Part shown: positions 34,229 through 48,171 of the stretch, piece after piece
Numbering within the stretch: position 1 is the stretch's first letter
How the letters are laid out: the number at the start of each line of letters is the position of its first letter
Source of the DNA: Thinopyrum elongatum
Lineage: Eukaryota > Streptophyta > Magnoliopsida > Poales > Poaceae
Reading direction: 5' to 3'
DNA length: 64,000 nt
NCBI GenBank assembly: GCA_011799875.1
Contig: CM022303.1
Location: 66,110,171 to 66,174,170 of the forward strand
The notes under the pieces: model-generated
What the model was told of the DNA's origin: nothing
Seen by the model: only the letters and a program-made list of their open reading frames with translations
The model's database searches: none
Translations under genes and position numbers: made by a program

Positions 34229-36469
34229 AGGTGGAGGGGCAGCCCTCCACACTCACTCATTCTCACATACAAGTGCCATGCAATGATCTGGCTTCTCTCT
34301 CCCTCCCACGAAAAGAGTTTCGTAAGGCCGAAAGGCTGTCTGGGTTCCGGTGGGAACTAGTTCTGGACGGCAAGCCCTGCCGGATAGATGACACCGTATG
34401 TGTGCAACTCTGTAGAGAGGTCGTAGTTTCGATCTTAGTGCCCGAGGGGATGTTCGTGAGTGCCTCCCGAAGGGCTGTCCAAGTGACGGTCCAAGTTCTG
34501 TGAGTCCTCCCGAAGGGCTGTCCGAGTGACCATTCGAGTTTCGAAGGTCCTCCCGAAGGCTGTCCGCGACACCGTCCGGGGGACTTTTCGACCCGCCTCC
34601 TGAGGGTTGTCCGAAGGGAAGACAAGGGTATACATCCTCGCGGTTGGGAGGTTGTAAATCCTAGCTGCGGGGATCTGCACCACCGATCGTCATCGACTCT
34701 ACTTCCGCTGCGCTACGAGTCGGTAACGAAAATGATCAAACCTTGTATGCAGTCTCCATAGTGGTCCTGGGCTGGTGCGTAGGTCGGAATTTTTTTGTTT
34801 TCTGCTGCGTTACCCTACAGTGGCATCAAGAGCCGTGCTATGCGTAGATGCAGGTTGCGATCTAGAATACATGGAGATGTATGGGTGTTGCACAATATAA
34901 TTAGGTAGTAGATGAGTTCTATTACTGAAAATTATTTGTGCGGGTAGCAGATGAAATCTGTTACCCGATGTTCTTGTTGCTTCCCTGGAATTTGCATATT
35001 TCTTATCTTGATAACAGCATGGTGGAGTTTCAATGTTCTGGCAATCCGCGATCCTGATTGATCAACGAAGTGCTAACAGTCCATTGAATTCCACCGTAGT
35101 TAAAAAGAAAGATGAAATTTCACAAACGAAAGGGCAATGCAGATATGATCTGCACGGGGGTCATGCGTATGATGAAGTTTAGTATGGGGCTCGAGATTTT
35201 ATTATCTCGGTTTTCATACACCCTGGAAAGTTAATCTAGCGACTTGAATTATCATACTTGATGATGGACGTTGGTAGCTTCGGTTTGTTTCGAAACTTTA
35301 GAAGCCACGAAAAACAAGTTTTTGCATGAACCGATTAGAGGCGTCTAACTTGGTTTTGCAGGAGGGTTTGCATGTGCATTTGATGTGGTATAGCAGTGCT
35401 CATAATAATTTGATTATGTATGAGATGACTATATGATGTAAATTGATTAACATGACCTGCGTGTCATGATTTGGCATGATGGCTGGAGCCATATGATTGC
35501 ACTTTAAATGACCTGGGTGTCAACCTTGTGTAATGCATTATTTTATTAGCTATATAGATAGCAATATTATCTGGTGCATCAACAAGGTGGTGGCAATCTT
35601 CGTGAAGGTGAACACCGACGCGAATGCTGAAGACGAAGAAATACAAGACTTCTCCGTCAGAAAGGGCTATACCATATCATGCTATTATGAATTGCCTGAG
35701 ATGTTTATCCCTTATGATGCACCCTTCTTGATTGCGCGGTAGTCGCTTTTATTAGGGTGATCTCTCACAAAAATATCAAGTAGTTAGTGTTCTCCCAAGT
35801 GTAGCACCGTCTACAACACGTATCTTTTCGGGGTGCGCCATGTACACATGAGCACGAACGATTAGAGAGGTGTAAGGCGGGTGAAGGTCAGACCTCACTG
35901 CGTGATCACTTGGTTGTCTTGATGTTCAGGCAGGACAGTCCTGAGCTCGGAACACACGCATCGAAAGATGGACAAGAGTCACATAGAGATGTGATTGGCA
36001 AGTTGGCCTACCGATTGAAATTCACGTCATCAGTGATGAACCCGTCAATGGCGTTGAATTGATATGCGGATCTTGAATCACTCACAATCAATTATGAGAG
36101 ATATTGATTTGAGTGGGAGCGCACTGATGAATTAACTTGTTTAATTCTCAGTGCAATTAATTATGAACTCTGTCTAAGTGTGTTTTGCATAATAGTTGTA
36201 GAATAATGGCTCGCGTTTCCACCTTCCCTGTTAATTTTGAACAGCTGTTAAATATCTGGTTAAAACTTTACGGTTGGTAACGTAATGTGAGGATTGTCCT
36301 CAAGAGTGCCGAGAAGGACTTTGTCCTATCGCATACTTTTGGTATTCTCCCGCTAATGCTATGGATCATGTGACTCTCATCCTTCGATCCAAAAGCTAGA
36401 ATTCCGTTTCAGTCAAGTGCAAAATGTTTGCTTCCATGAGACCCGAACTTTGAAAGTTTGGATAGTTAT

Positions 36470-39400
36470 GTGATATTCATGGAATCTGAAAATCATTTTC
36501 AGAGATAGACAAAGGCTAAAAGATATGAGATATCCAAAGCAATGTTTATTTGCAAACTATTAGTAAAGGAGTTTACTATGCATTAGACTGATAAGAGAGG
36601 GATCCAGAAGAACGCCTGTCATATGATGAAAGGTGAATAAAACAACAACTTAAAGAGAAAGGAAGTGTCCAAAGGGTGTTAGTGAAACTTTCATGCCTAG
36701 GAAGTCCGGGGCTAACGCCACTCTTAAGTTGGGTGCTTCTTCTGAGAGTAGGAGAAATACTAAAAGTTAAACTGTTAGAAGTATAAAGGCAGATAGAAAG
36801 AAGACTGGAATATCCAGCTCATGTATGAATGTCATACAAGTTTTTGATGTATAGAAGGCTGGTCAAAGATATGGTTCTTGGGAATTATGATTAAATTGTT
36901 AATCACTGATTCTTGGGTATTGTGAGTTAATCACAAAGATACCAGCTCGATTGCATTCTGTTGCAACTCGATGTAAGAACTACTACGACCTGAAAGACTA
37001 GCCAGGAATGAGGTTGAGATACACACATGGAACATAGTAAATGTTACTATACCTTCCATCGGTGTATTACCTATGTATTTACTTCCATAATTCATTTTAG
37101 AGTTTCACACTCTAGGCCTTTGCATAAGGTATCTTGCAAGAAGGTTGTTCATAAGAGAACTTTTTATGTTCGAAGTTATGAATAACATAAGGGCCATACT
37201 TTCATTGAGAATGAGATGTATGTTATGAATAATGATAATAATATATTACCTCTGGATTTACTTTCATAATTCATTTTAGAGTTTTACACACTCTAGCCCA
37301 TTGCACAATGTTGCTTCAAAAGAGTTGTTCATAAAAGAACAATTGTTTTTCAGTATTATGAATAAGATAAAGGGCCATGCTTCCATCCGAGATTGGACGT
37401 ATGTTATGAATATTGATGGTAATATGATACATCTATAACACTGACGCTAAATGTCGCAAGACTAAAAGAATACCACACAAGTGTGGCACTGCATTTGGTC
37501 ACATTGGAGAAACCCGCATGGAAAACTCCATTATGATGGATTTTGAAGTCGTTTGATTTTGAATCATCTGACACTTGCAAATTTCCTCCGAAAAGTGAAG
37601 TGACTGAAATACCGTTCACAGGCCATAAGGAATGAGCAACAAACTTATTGGTGATCATACATTTTGATGTGTGTAGTTCAATAAATGTTGTTGCAAGTAG
37701 TGGATTTATCTATCTTCATAAATGACTCTAGTAGATATATGGATATTTACTTGATGAGACGTAAGTCTGGATCTTTTGAATTCATTCGAAAGGTTTTCAA
37801 AAATGAAGTAGAAGTTATTGTAACAAGAAAATTATGTTTCTACAATTGGATTGCAGAAAGGAATATTTGAGTTACAAGTTTAGCGAATGTCTGATGAGTT
37901 GTGAAAGGGGTTTCATAACTTGCACCTCCCGGAACACCACTGCAAGTGGAAAGTCCGTGGAGATGTAATCGAACCATTCATGACATGGTAAGATCAAAGA
38001 TGACATAAATAAATTTGCCATTATCCCTTTTAAAGTGATGCTTTAGAGACTGCGGCTTTTACACTGAAAAGAGCTCCATCGGGTCTGTTGAAATGACGCC
38101 ATGGTATGGTACGCCCAACCATGTTATATCTTTTCTTAACATTTGGAATATGGGGCTTGTGTAAAAGGTTACAAACCTATTCCAAATTAGACAAGTGCTA
38201 CTTTGTAGGTTATCCCAAGTCATTGGGTATTCCCTCACCACTATACCAAGGCAAAGGATTTTGCCACAAAACGGTATGCTTTTAAAGAGAATTGTTCTTT
38301 CAAAAAGCTGAGTGGGAGGACCGTGCAACTCGACGAGATAGTCAGTATCTTCGTCATCAGGTCAAAGGAAAGGAACCTTGGAAGTAATTCCGGAGTTTCC
38401 TACTACGACTGATACGGAAGTCTCTACAATAAAATGTATGGACTTCGGTCGAACTTGCAGCTGAACCACGTAGGCAAGGCTCGTGCAAACCTCTCAGGTG
38501 CGCAAACGAGATATTGTTGTTAGACAACAGTATACCTACGATACACAAGGAAGCGTTGATGGGCCCTGACTCCGGAATTGGCTAAATGCCAATACAACCC
38601 GAGTTAGCTTCCATATAAGTGATTCAAGATTAAAACCTTGATACACCTTTCGGAAGACTTAGAGTCTAACGGATATTTATGGAACTTAAAACTGATACGG
38701 ATAAAAATGTTTTATCCATAAAGCTCGACTTGTTGCAATAACAAGTTCGAGGAGTTGACTACGATGAGGTTGTTTCATCGTAGCGATGCTTAAAGTCGGT
38801 TCGGGTTGAACTAGCAATTAATACATATTTCAATCATGAGATATGAAACATGGGTGACAATAGGATTTCCATCTGATGGAAATGAAACCAAGGACTTGCA
38901 TGTGTTACAGTCCAAGGTATTTTGTCAGTCCAGAGGATGCTAGTAAGTATGCAAACTTCAGAGTTCCAGCAATGGACAGAAGAGAGCAAAATGGAGTTGG
39001 AATCTTCGTGTTTTGATGAAATAGTCAAAGGGGTTTGACTTCATCAATGGGTAACGAAGATGCTTATGATTCAAGAAAGTAAGTGGGAGCATAATAAAAT
39101 TTCTAAAAATGTTATGTGCTTGACACATTGTTAATTGGAAATAAATTTCTTGACACGAATTAGGACTTCATTTGAAAATAGTTTTTCGATGAAGTGCTTG
39201 GGCTAAATAGCCTTTATATTAGGCATGATGATCTATGGAGATAGATTTACCTAATGGGGCTGAGCAAAGATACATATTGACAAGATGCTAAAACCTTTTA
39301 GCATTAAAAACGTCAAGGAGTGATTCTTGTCGAAGTCACATGGAAAGAGTTTTTGCAAGACTCGGTGTCCCAAAACACTGATGAGCAAAATACATGATGG

Positions 39401-39916
39401 AGATTCCACACACTCTTGTGTTTGGATTAATCATGTATTCCATGGTATGTAAAAACAACCAGATATGTCCAATACTCCCAAAGTTGTTGCGAGTATAGAT
39501 ACCAAAGTGATCAAAAGTTCTGATCATGGGACAACAGTGAAAAAGGGTCATTGAGTACTATAGTAGCACCGATGACATGTTTTCTCGCAAGCGGAGATCA
39601 TGAAGAGTTCGTTGTAAAAGGTTACATCGATACAGTCTTCATCCATGCTCCAAGCAATTTTCGATTTAAATTGAGGGTTTTGTGTAACACACAATATGGT
39701 GGCACGGTAGTTGGAAATTGTTCCAAACAAGTTACTGTGGCGAATTCTATAACAGAGGCGAAGTATGTTGCCGCTTTTAAAAGCGACAAACAAGATGCTG
39801 AATCATATAGTTCTTTCATGAACTTAGTATGGTTCCAAGAAGGCTTTGGTCAATGGGACACTACTGCAGGTAGTTGCTCCATAACTCAGTCTGAGGAATC
39901 CAGGTTCGACCTGTGA
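36470..39916 (+). pseudogene. Fossil Copia gag-pol in element B
   Basis: It has the same order of disconnected Gag, integrase, reverse transcriptase and RNase H fragments as element A. The longest is an RNase H-side frame at 39551-39916 (CFLASGDHEEFVVKGYIDT, ITEAKYVAAFKSD). A has a gap at about 21260 where B keeps a short segment (CNTQYGGTVVGN), so A is slightly more eroded there. No functional protein is possible. Confidence 0.85.
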
Positions 39917-40127
39917 TTCACATACATACGAAGCCAAGTCCACACAAAATATGAATTTCATGAAAGCGTGAAAACGCGAGGATACGCAAAGATACACACG
40001 GAGCTGAAGTCGTCAGATCCGTTGGACATCAGGCTATACCACATGCGAAGCATATTTACACCGGTGTGCCAAGGTGTAAAGTGCATTAGCATTAACTAGA
40101 TTATTGACTCTAGTGCAAGTGGGAGTC

Positions 40128-42298
40128 TGTAGGAGATATGCCCTAGAGGCAATAATAAATGTTATTGATTATCTCCCTGTTCATAATTAGGTTTATGTTC
40201 CATGCTATAACTGCTATGGTTCTCGAGTCTACAATAACCATGAGGCTCGGAGGAAGACTCATATGCACATGTGGAATAATAAACGGTAAAATGTATTCCT
40301 AGTCTGGCCTCTGAGACTAGCTCAAGTGTTGCATGATGGTTCTGTTTTCCTGATCATGGGCATGACTATGCCGGCAACTTTGAGGGCACAATGTTAGAAG
40401 AACATTTGTGTTGAATCGACCCGAATTGATGTTATGCTATGGGATACTTTCGTCACAAGTTAATGGTTAATAACACAGAGATGGTTAACGTTTGCATGAT
40501 TCCTCAGACCATGAGAGTATCGAGTTTCTTCATGCTTGATTCATGAACTTTGGGGTTTGTTAAACGTCATCCGTAAATGGGTGGCTATTACGGCGGCTTA
40601 CGGGTTCATGGAAAAGTGTGTCAAGTAACTTGATAGCTCGAGATTGGGATTTGCTCCTCCGACGATGGAGAGATATCTCTGGGCCCTCTCGGTGTTACGG
40701 TATCCATCATCGTCTGGCCAGACACTTTGTGATTTGATCACGGGGATGCCGGAACACGGGAACGAGAAAAGAGAACAAATACCAGTAACGAGGTAACTGG
40801 CATAGTGGACATGTTGTTGACCCACGGGGATGCCATCATGTCTCACCTCGGGTATTTGTAACATATCGCGAAGCAACAAGAATAGCACACGGCAACTGGA
40901 GGTTCACTCGAATATTCATTCGTGTGGGTATAGGGGTCAATATGGGTGTCCACGGCTCCGATGTTGATCATTGATCGGAAAGGGTTCCGTGTCATGTCTA
41001 TACTTCACCGAACCTATAGGGTCACACGCTTAAGGGTCATCTATCTGCTGAATACTAGACAGGGAGTCTGAGAGAAAGTTTTCGGAAAAAGTTTTCCGGA
41101 GACAGCGGAAAAGTTCCGACGAGAGAGGTCACCGGATGAGTTCCGGTGATACTGAAAAGTTGTTTCAGAGGATACCATAAAGTCAAATTGGTTTCGGCAC
41201 ATGCCTGATAATTCTTGGAGGGTGCCAGAATTGTTCTGGAAACTTCTGGGAATTTTCTGGAAGAAAAACCGGAAATGTTCCGGAGCTGCCGAAACCACTT
41301 CAGATGCTTTTCGCAAATGAAAATCACTAAACTGGAATCATTCCAGAACGCGTTGAAAATTATTTTAGTGGGTACTGGAAATGTTCTAAGCCCACATAAA
41401 TATTTTCAGTTCGAACGGACGCTGAAAAATGTCGTCGTGAATAGTGAAAATAAGCTTTATGGTTATTTTTTGGAAAGCCATTATTTTTGGGATTTGTCCC
41501 AAGATATTTTTGGGGGATGACATGGAAGGATAAGGCCCCTTTTGAAGGGGCCCTACAAGGTGTGGCCGGCCACATGGGGGCTCCTCCATGGAGCCCCCAC
41601 TTGTCCCTTGGTTTCACACTTGGGTCCTTGGGAAGGACTTCCTTTCATGTGCATTTTGGGTTTTTGTGTTAAACTACCCTACCCCTTGGGATTTCCTATA
41701 AATAGAGGTGGAGGGGCAGCCCTCCACACTCACTCATTCTCACATACAAGTGCCATGCAATGATCTGGCTTCTCTCTCCCTCCCACGAAAAGAGTTTCGT
41801 AGAGCCGAAAGGCTGTCTGGGTTCCGGTGGGAACTAGTTCTGGACGGCGAAGCCCTGCCGGATAGATGACACCGTATGTGTGCAACTCTGTAGAGAGGTC
41901 GTAGTTTCGATCTTAGTGCCCGAGGGGATGTTCGTGAGTGCCTCCCGAAGGGCTGTCCAAGTGACGGTCCAAGTTCTGTGAGTCCTCCCGAAGGGCTGTC
42001 CGAGTGACCATTCGAGTTTCGAAGGTCCTCCCGAAGGGCTGTCCGCGACACCGTCCGGGGGACTTTTCGACCGCCTCCTGGAGGGTTGTCCGAAGGGAAG
42101 ACAAGGGTATACATCCTCGCGGTTGGGAGGTTGTAAATCCTAGCTGCGGGGATCTGCACCACCGATCGTCATCGACTCTACTTCCGCTGCGCTACGAGTC
42201 GGTAACGAAAATGATCAAACCTTGTATGCAGTCTCCATAGTGGTCCTGGGCTGGTGCGTAGGTCGGAATTTTTTTGTTTTCTGCTGCGTTACCCTACA
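40128..42298 (+). repeat. Right LTR of element B
   Basis: It matches 32652-34819. The TATA box is at 41697-41705 and the heat-shock-type motif at 41234-41246. Confidence 0.93.
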
Positions 42299-45200
42299 GT
42301 GATCTCTCATAGTAAATACCAAGTAAAAAGTTGCTCTTCCTAGTGTTGCAAACGTCTATAACACGTAGCGTTCCGGAGTAGGTCATGCACACATGAGTAC
42401 AAACGGATCGTGAGGTGTAAGGCGGGGATGGTCAGACCATGCATGCAGATAGAACTCGGTAGTCTTGAAGTTCTAGAAGAATAGTTCTGAGCTCGGAGCA
42501 TAAAGCATCAAAAGATGAACAAGAGTCATATGGAGATATGATCGGCAAAATCTTGCCCACCGGTTAAAATTCTCGTCATCAGTGATGCACACATCAATGG
42601 CTGAGAACTAGACTTGGATCTTGAATCACTTAAAATCAATTATGAGAGATATTGATTTGAGTGGGAGCACAATTATGTATTAATTAAGTTTAATAACTAG
42701 TGCAAATTAATTATGAACAATGTCTATGTTTAGTTTGCATTATAGTTATAGAATTATGGCTCACAGTTCCACCTTTGTTGTTAAAATTGATTGACTGTTA
42801 TTTATCTGGTTGAATCTTTATGATTGAGAGGATCGTCCTCTAAGAGTGCCAAGAAGGATTTTTGTCCTACTGCCTACTTGCAATGCTCTCCTGCTAATGC
42901 TATGGATGACGAGACTTATGTCCTTCGATCCAAAAGTTTATATTGCATTACAGTCTGCTTGCTTCCGAGAAACCTAAACTTCAAAATGTTTGGGATAGTT
43001 ATGTGATATTCTTGGAACTGAAAATTGTTTTCAGAAACAAACAAAGATTAAAAGATATGAGATATCTAAAGAAGTGTTTTGTTTGCAAGTTCTAGTGAAG
43101 TGTTCTACTATATCTAGGACTAAAATGCGTAAGATCCGGAAGAACGCCAGTCATGAGTTGATGGCGAACACTTAAAGAGAAAGAACAAAACCAAAGGATG
43201 TAATGAGATTTACATGCCTAGGGAAGTTCAGGGCTCATGCCACTCTTAAAAGTTAGATGACTCTTCTGTTCAGTGGGAGAAATATTGAAAGTAAAACTAT
43301 AAGATGTTTAGAGGCAGAAAGAAAAGAAGACTGGAGTGTCCAGCTCAGGTATGAATGTCATACAAGTTATAAGATGTAGAGAAAGTCGGTCAATTAAAGT
43401 GTGATTCTTGAGAATTATGGTTAAGTTGTTAAACACTAAAATTCTTCGATAATTGTGATTAAAAATTAATCACAAGGATACCGACTTGATTGCATGATGT
43501 TGCAAATCGATGCAAGAATTACTATGGCCTAATGACCAACAAATTATTGAGGTTAAAATATGTGTTGAAAACTTTTGTAAAAAGTTATGATACTTTTTCA
43601 TCAACATATTACCTCTGAATTTATTGTCATAATTCATTTCTGAGTTTTGTACACTCTATCCCATTGCATAGAAATTGCAAGGAGTTTGTTCATAAGAGAA
43701 CAATAGTTGTTCGATATAATGAACAAAAGGGTCATACTCCTATTGTGAATAGGATCAAAGTTATGAATATTGATGATAGAATTGAACATCTATAACACTG
43801 ACGCTAAATGTCGCAAGACTGAAAGAATACCACATATCTGTGGCACTACATTTAGTCACATTGGAGAAACCCACATGGAGAAATTCCATAGTGATGAATT
43901 TCGGAGTCATATGATTACGAATCATCAGACACTTGCAACTTTCGTCCAAATTGTGAAGTAAACTAAAATACCGTTCACATGCCATAAAAAACAAGCAACA
44001 AAATAATTGGAACGTGCATATTGATGTGTGTAGTCCAATAAGTGTTGTTGCAAGTAGTGGATTTATCTATCTTCAAGGATGACTCAAGTAGATATTTATA
44101 TTTACTAATTGAGACATAATTCTCGATCTTTTAAATGGTTCAAAAGATTTTCAGAATGAAGTAGAAATTATTGTAACAAGAAAATTATATTTCTACAAAT
44201 TGGATTGCAGAAAAGAATATTTGAGTTACAAATTTAGCGAATGTCTGATGAGCTTTAAAGTATTTTATAGCTTACACCTACTAGAGACACTACTAAAAGT
44301 AGAGTGTTTTGAGTTGATGTAATCAAACTATGTCTGACATAGTGAGATCAAAGAAGACATTAATCAATTTTGCCAATATACTCTTAATGTGATGCTTTAG
44401 AGACTATGGCTTTTACACTGAAAAGGAACGCCATCAAATCTATAAGATAAGTTCTACTTTGTAGGTTATCCCAAATTGTTGGGTATTCCTCTATCACTAT
44501 GCCGAGGCAAAGTGTTTTGCCAGAGAGTGCAGAAATTTTGAAGAAAATGTTTTCTGCAAAAGAGTGAGTGGGAGGACAGTGCAAATCGATGAGATTATAG
44601 AATCTTCGTGATCAAGTCGAAGAAAAGAAACGCTAGAAGCGCTTCTAAGATTTCTTACTACGACTGATACAGAAGCCTCTACATAGGATATAGAGACTTC
44701 GGTCGAACTTGCAGCTGAACTATATAGGTTGGGGATATTCATGCAAACCTTCATGGTGCACAGACGAAATATTGTTGAACAAACAATGAACCTATGATAC
44801 ACTGAGAAGCGTTGATGGGCCCTGACTCTGGAATTGGCTATACGCCAAAATAATCCGAGATAGTATCCATACACATAATTCAAGTTTCGAACTTGATGGA
44901 CCCTCTGAAAGACTAAAAGTCTAAAGTGCAGTGATGGATCTATAGATTGACAATGATAAAAATGTTTTATGCTTGGCTTGTTACAAATAAGTTTATGACA
45001 AGATCAAGGAGTTGATCATGACGAGATTATCTCATCATAATAATACTTAAAGTCAATTCGGATTAAACTAGCAATTACTAAATATTTCAATTATGAGATA
45101 TAACAGATGGATGTCAAAATGATTCCCATGAGATGGAAATAGAACCAAGGTTGTATATTTGATACAGACCAAGGTAATTTTCTCAATCCAGAGAATGCTA

Positions 45201-46346
45201 GTAAGTGTGCAAACTTCAATGATTTGAAGCAAGCATAGCGGAGTTGGAATCTTTGTTTTGATGAAATGATTGAATAATATGATTTCATCGATAGAAGCAA
45301 AGATGTTTGTATTTACAAGAAAGTAAGTGGGAGCATGATATTATTTCTAAACACTATGTGTGCATGACACATAGTTGATTGGAAATTTCTTGACACAGAT
45401 TAAGACTTTATTGAAACTAGTTTTCCAGTAAAGCACTTAGGCAATATAGTCCTTGAATTTGGCATTATAATCTATGGAGATAGTAGTGTCTAATCAAAGC
45501 TTAGCCAAAATACATATTGACAAAATATTAAAGCAGTTTAGTATGAGAATTGCCAAGAAGTGTTTCTTGTAAGTCACATGGAAGGAGTTCTTAGCAAGAA
45601 TCAGTATCTTGAATACTGATGAGTGAAATACATGATTTCAATCACACTTGTGTTAATTCCATGGTATGTAAATAACCAGATATGTCCAAGTACTCCAAGT
45701 AAGTTGTGAGCAAAGTTACCAGAATGGTCAAATTGTTGATCATAGGACAACAGTGAAAATATCGTTAAGTACTGACGACACGTTTTTCGCATACGGAGAA
45801 AATGAAAAGATTGTTGTAAGGAGTTACATCAATACATGCTTGATGTAAGTAGTACATCGACAAAAATATTCATTCGATGCTTGAAGCGAATTTTGATTTC
45901 AATTAAAATTATTTATGGTGGCACAGTAAGTTGGAATTGGTCCAAGGAAGTTACTGTGGTTAATTCTATAACAGAAGGCTAAGTATATTGTCGCTTTAGA
46001 AGCAACAAAAGAGGATGATGAATCAGAGTTTCATTTATGAACTTGGATTGGTTTCTAGATGATTGTGCAAATAGAACACTGTTCTCAACAGTGGTTCTAT
46101 AGCTCAATCTGAGGAATCAAAAGTCATGCCAGTGATTCAATACATACAAAGGCACTTTCAGAAAATTCTAAATTTATGTGAAAGCATGATAGATGCACTG
46201 AAATGCAAATGATTCACACGGATCTGAAGTTGTCAAGATCCGATAGAACGAAGTCTATACCACAGGCAAAGCATGGACTGACACCGGATTGCCATTGGTG
46301 TTTAAAAGTGCTAACTAGATTATTGACTCTAGTGCAAGTCGGAGAC
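42299..46346 (+). pseudogene. Internal DNA of element C with fossil Copia gag-pol
   Basis: It resumes at the duplicated GTGAT and follows the same gag-pol order as A and B, with much greater divergence. A Gag trace lies near 43030, an integrase-side trace (LGEPT-type, about 43855), a post-integrase trace near 44520, reverse transcriptase traces at about 44990-45520, and an RNase H trace at about 45780-46140. Stops and shifts occur throughout. It ends in a purine-rich tract before the LTR at 46347. Confidence 0.75.
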
Positions 46347-48166
46347 TGTTGGAAATATGCCTTAGAGGCAATAATATTTGTATTATTATATTTCCATATT
46401 CATAATTAAGAGTTTATATTTTATGCTATAACTGCTATGATCCTGGAATATGCAATTCAGTGGAAAACTCATATGCACGTGTGAAATGATAAACGGATAA
46501 AATGAAGGTTCCTAGTCTCGTCTCTAAGACTAGCTCAAGTGTTGTTGGTGATCATGTTTTCCGGATCTTAGGACATCGTTAAGTGTAACGATGATCCTAA
46601 AACAACATTGAGATTATGACGTTGGAAGAACGATCATATTGAATCGACCCAAACTTGTTTGTTATGAATTGAGTTAATATCGTCTGTATTCAATTGTAAT
46701 AACACGGATGTTAGCATGTGTTTTAGTTCCTCAGACCATGAGAGTGTCTCGGTCACTTCCTACCAGATGGTGAGCTTTGGGGTTGCTCAAACGTCATCTG
46801 TAACAAGATGATCATAACGACAACTTTCAAGCTCACCGGAAAGTTTGACAAGTGACCGAACAACTCGAGAGTGGGATTTGCTCCTCCGACGATGGAGAGA
46901 TATTCTTAGGGCCCTCTCGGTGTGGCGGCATCCATCATTGTCTGGCCAAACACAGGTGACTACATCACGGGGATGCCAGAACACGTTAACGAGAAAGAAG
47001 AACAAAACTGGTAAACGGGAGCAATGGTATAGTGAGCATGGTGATGACTCAAGAGGATACCGATGCACACCGGGTTTTGTAAAGTATCGCGAAGCAAAGG
47101 GAACATCGCATGATAACCAAAGGTTCACTCGAATATCATTCGTGTAATCATAGTGACCGATATGGATGTCCACAGTTCCGCTATCGGTCATTGAACGAAG
47201 GGGTTTCATTCATGTCTATGCTTTACCGAACCTACGGGGTCACAAGCTTAAGGTAATCACGATCTGCTGAGTGTTAGTGCAATGGGAGTGATGAGAATAT
47301 ATTTATGAAATAAATAGTTTCATTAATATCCGAAATAGTTTCCAGAGGTTCCGGAAGCGTTTCGGGGTCACCGGAAGGGTTTCAGTGAATATCGGGTAAT
47401 ACCAGGTATTACCGATTAATTATATATAGGTGGAAAATGTTTTCGGGGATGTGAAATTATATGTATAATGCTCTGAAAATGTTTAGAACAATTATATATT
47501 TAATTTAATATCAACGGGCCTAATAAGGCCAAGTGGTGGAAGATCACTTGGGCCACGAAGGCTCAATAAGGGTGGCATCCCCTTCTCCCCATGGAAAGGG
47601 GAGAGGGAGGCCGAATTGGAGAGGGATTCCCCTCCCCTTGGCCGGCCACAAGGGGGAGACTTTCCCCCCTTGTGTGGCGCCCTTCCTCCCCTCCCAACCT
47701 ATATATACTAGAGGATTTCCACCCTTTTGCAACACAAGTTTTGGGAGCCTCCTCTAGTTGATCTAGTTCTAGTTCTAGTTGGTCCTAGTTGACTAATTAG
47801 AGCTAGCCCTAGCCACCTTTAATCCTCATAATTAGATGCCCAGTGTGGTTCTAATCTCCTCTCTCTAATTCTCTAGCGATGATTAGCTCTGGACGGCGAA
47901 GCGCTGCCGGATCGTGAAGACCGTACGCTTGCAACCAAGTAGAGAGGTCGTGCTTTTGGTCTTTTGTTCGAGGGATCGTTCAAGGGCGGTTCGCGGGATC
48001 ATCATCAACGTTCGAGGGACTTCGAATATGATCTACACCGACTCATCTACTTCCGCTGCACTCCGGAGTCGGTAACGATCGTTGATCACAACCCATTATG
48101 CATCTTCATATTGTTCTTGGGTGATTGTAGGTGCGAAATTTTTGTTTTCTACTACGTTTCCCAACA
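46347..48166 (+). repeat. Right LTR of element C
   Basis: This uninterrupted 1,820-bp LTR runs from TGTTGGAAATATGCC to CCCAACA, and the AAATA duplication follows. The TATA box is at 47700-47707. Confidence 0.92.
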
Positions 48167-48171
48167 AAATA

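Larger units (their letters stand above)
32652..34819 (+). repeat. Left LTR of element B
   Basis: This LTR of about 2.17 kb has a TATAAATAG box at 34220-34228. It contains a perfect three-unit heat-shock-element pattern at 33754-33766 and four CTCCCGAAGG(G)CTGTCC-type units near 34464-34610. Confidence 0.93.
32652..42298 (+). mobile_element. Copia-type LTR element 'B', young but with a fossil coding region
   Basis: The LTRs are 32652-34819 and 40128-42298, with the same TGTAGG...CCTACA ends as element A. The duplication GTGAT (32647-32651 and 42299-42303) places it in the interior of element C. The primer-site variant is at 34821 and a purine-rich tract precedes 40128. The LTR pair looks about 99% alike, with differences mainly single-base gaps in the left copy. 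The interior aligns end to end with that of A. Confidence 0.93.
7970..48166 (+). mobile_element. Nested Copia-type LTR element 'C' expanded to 40 kb
   Basis: The left LTR starts at 7970 (TGTTGGAAATATGCCC) and the right LTR is 46347-48166 (ending CCCAACA). They are flanked by the 5-bp duplication AAATA (7965-7969 and 48167-48171). The start sequence, a TGGCATCATGAGC primer site after the left LTR and a CAAGTCGGAGAC purine tract before the right LTR resemble BARE/Angela Copia elements. A CACTA element lies in the left LTR and element B in the interior. Internal DNA that belongs to C is 31672-32651 plus 42299-46346. The LTRs have diverged by several percent by eye, more than those of A or B, so C is the oldest of the three. 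Confidence 0.9.
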
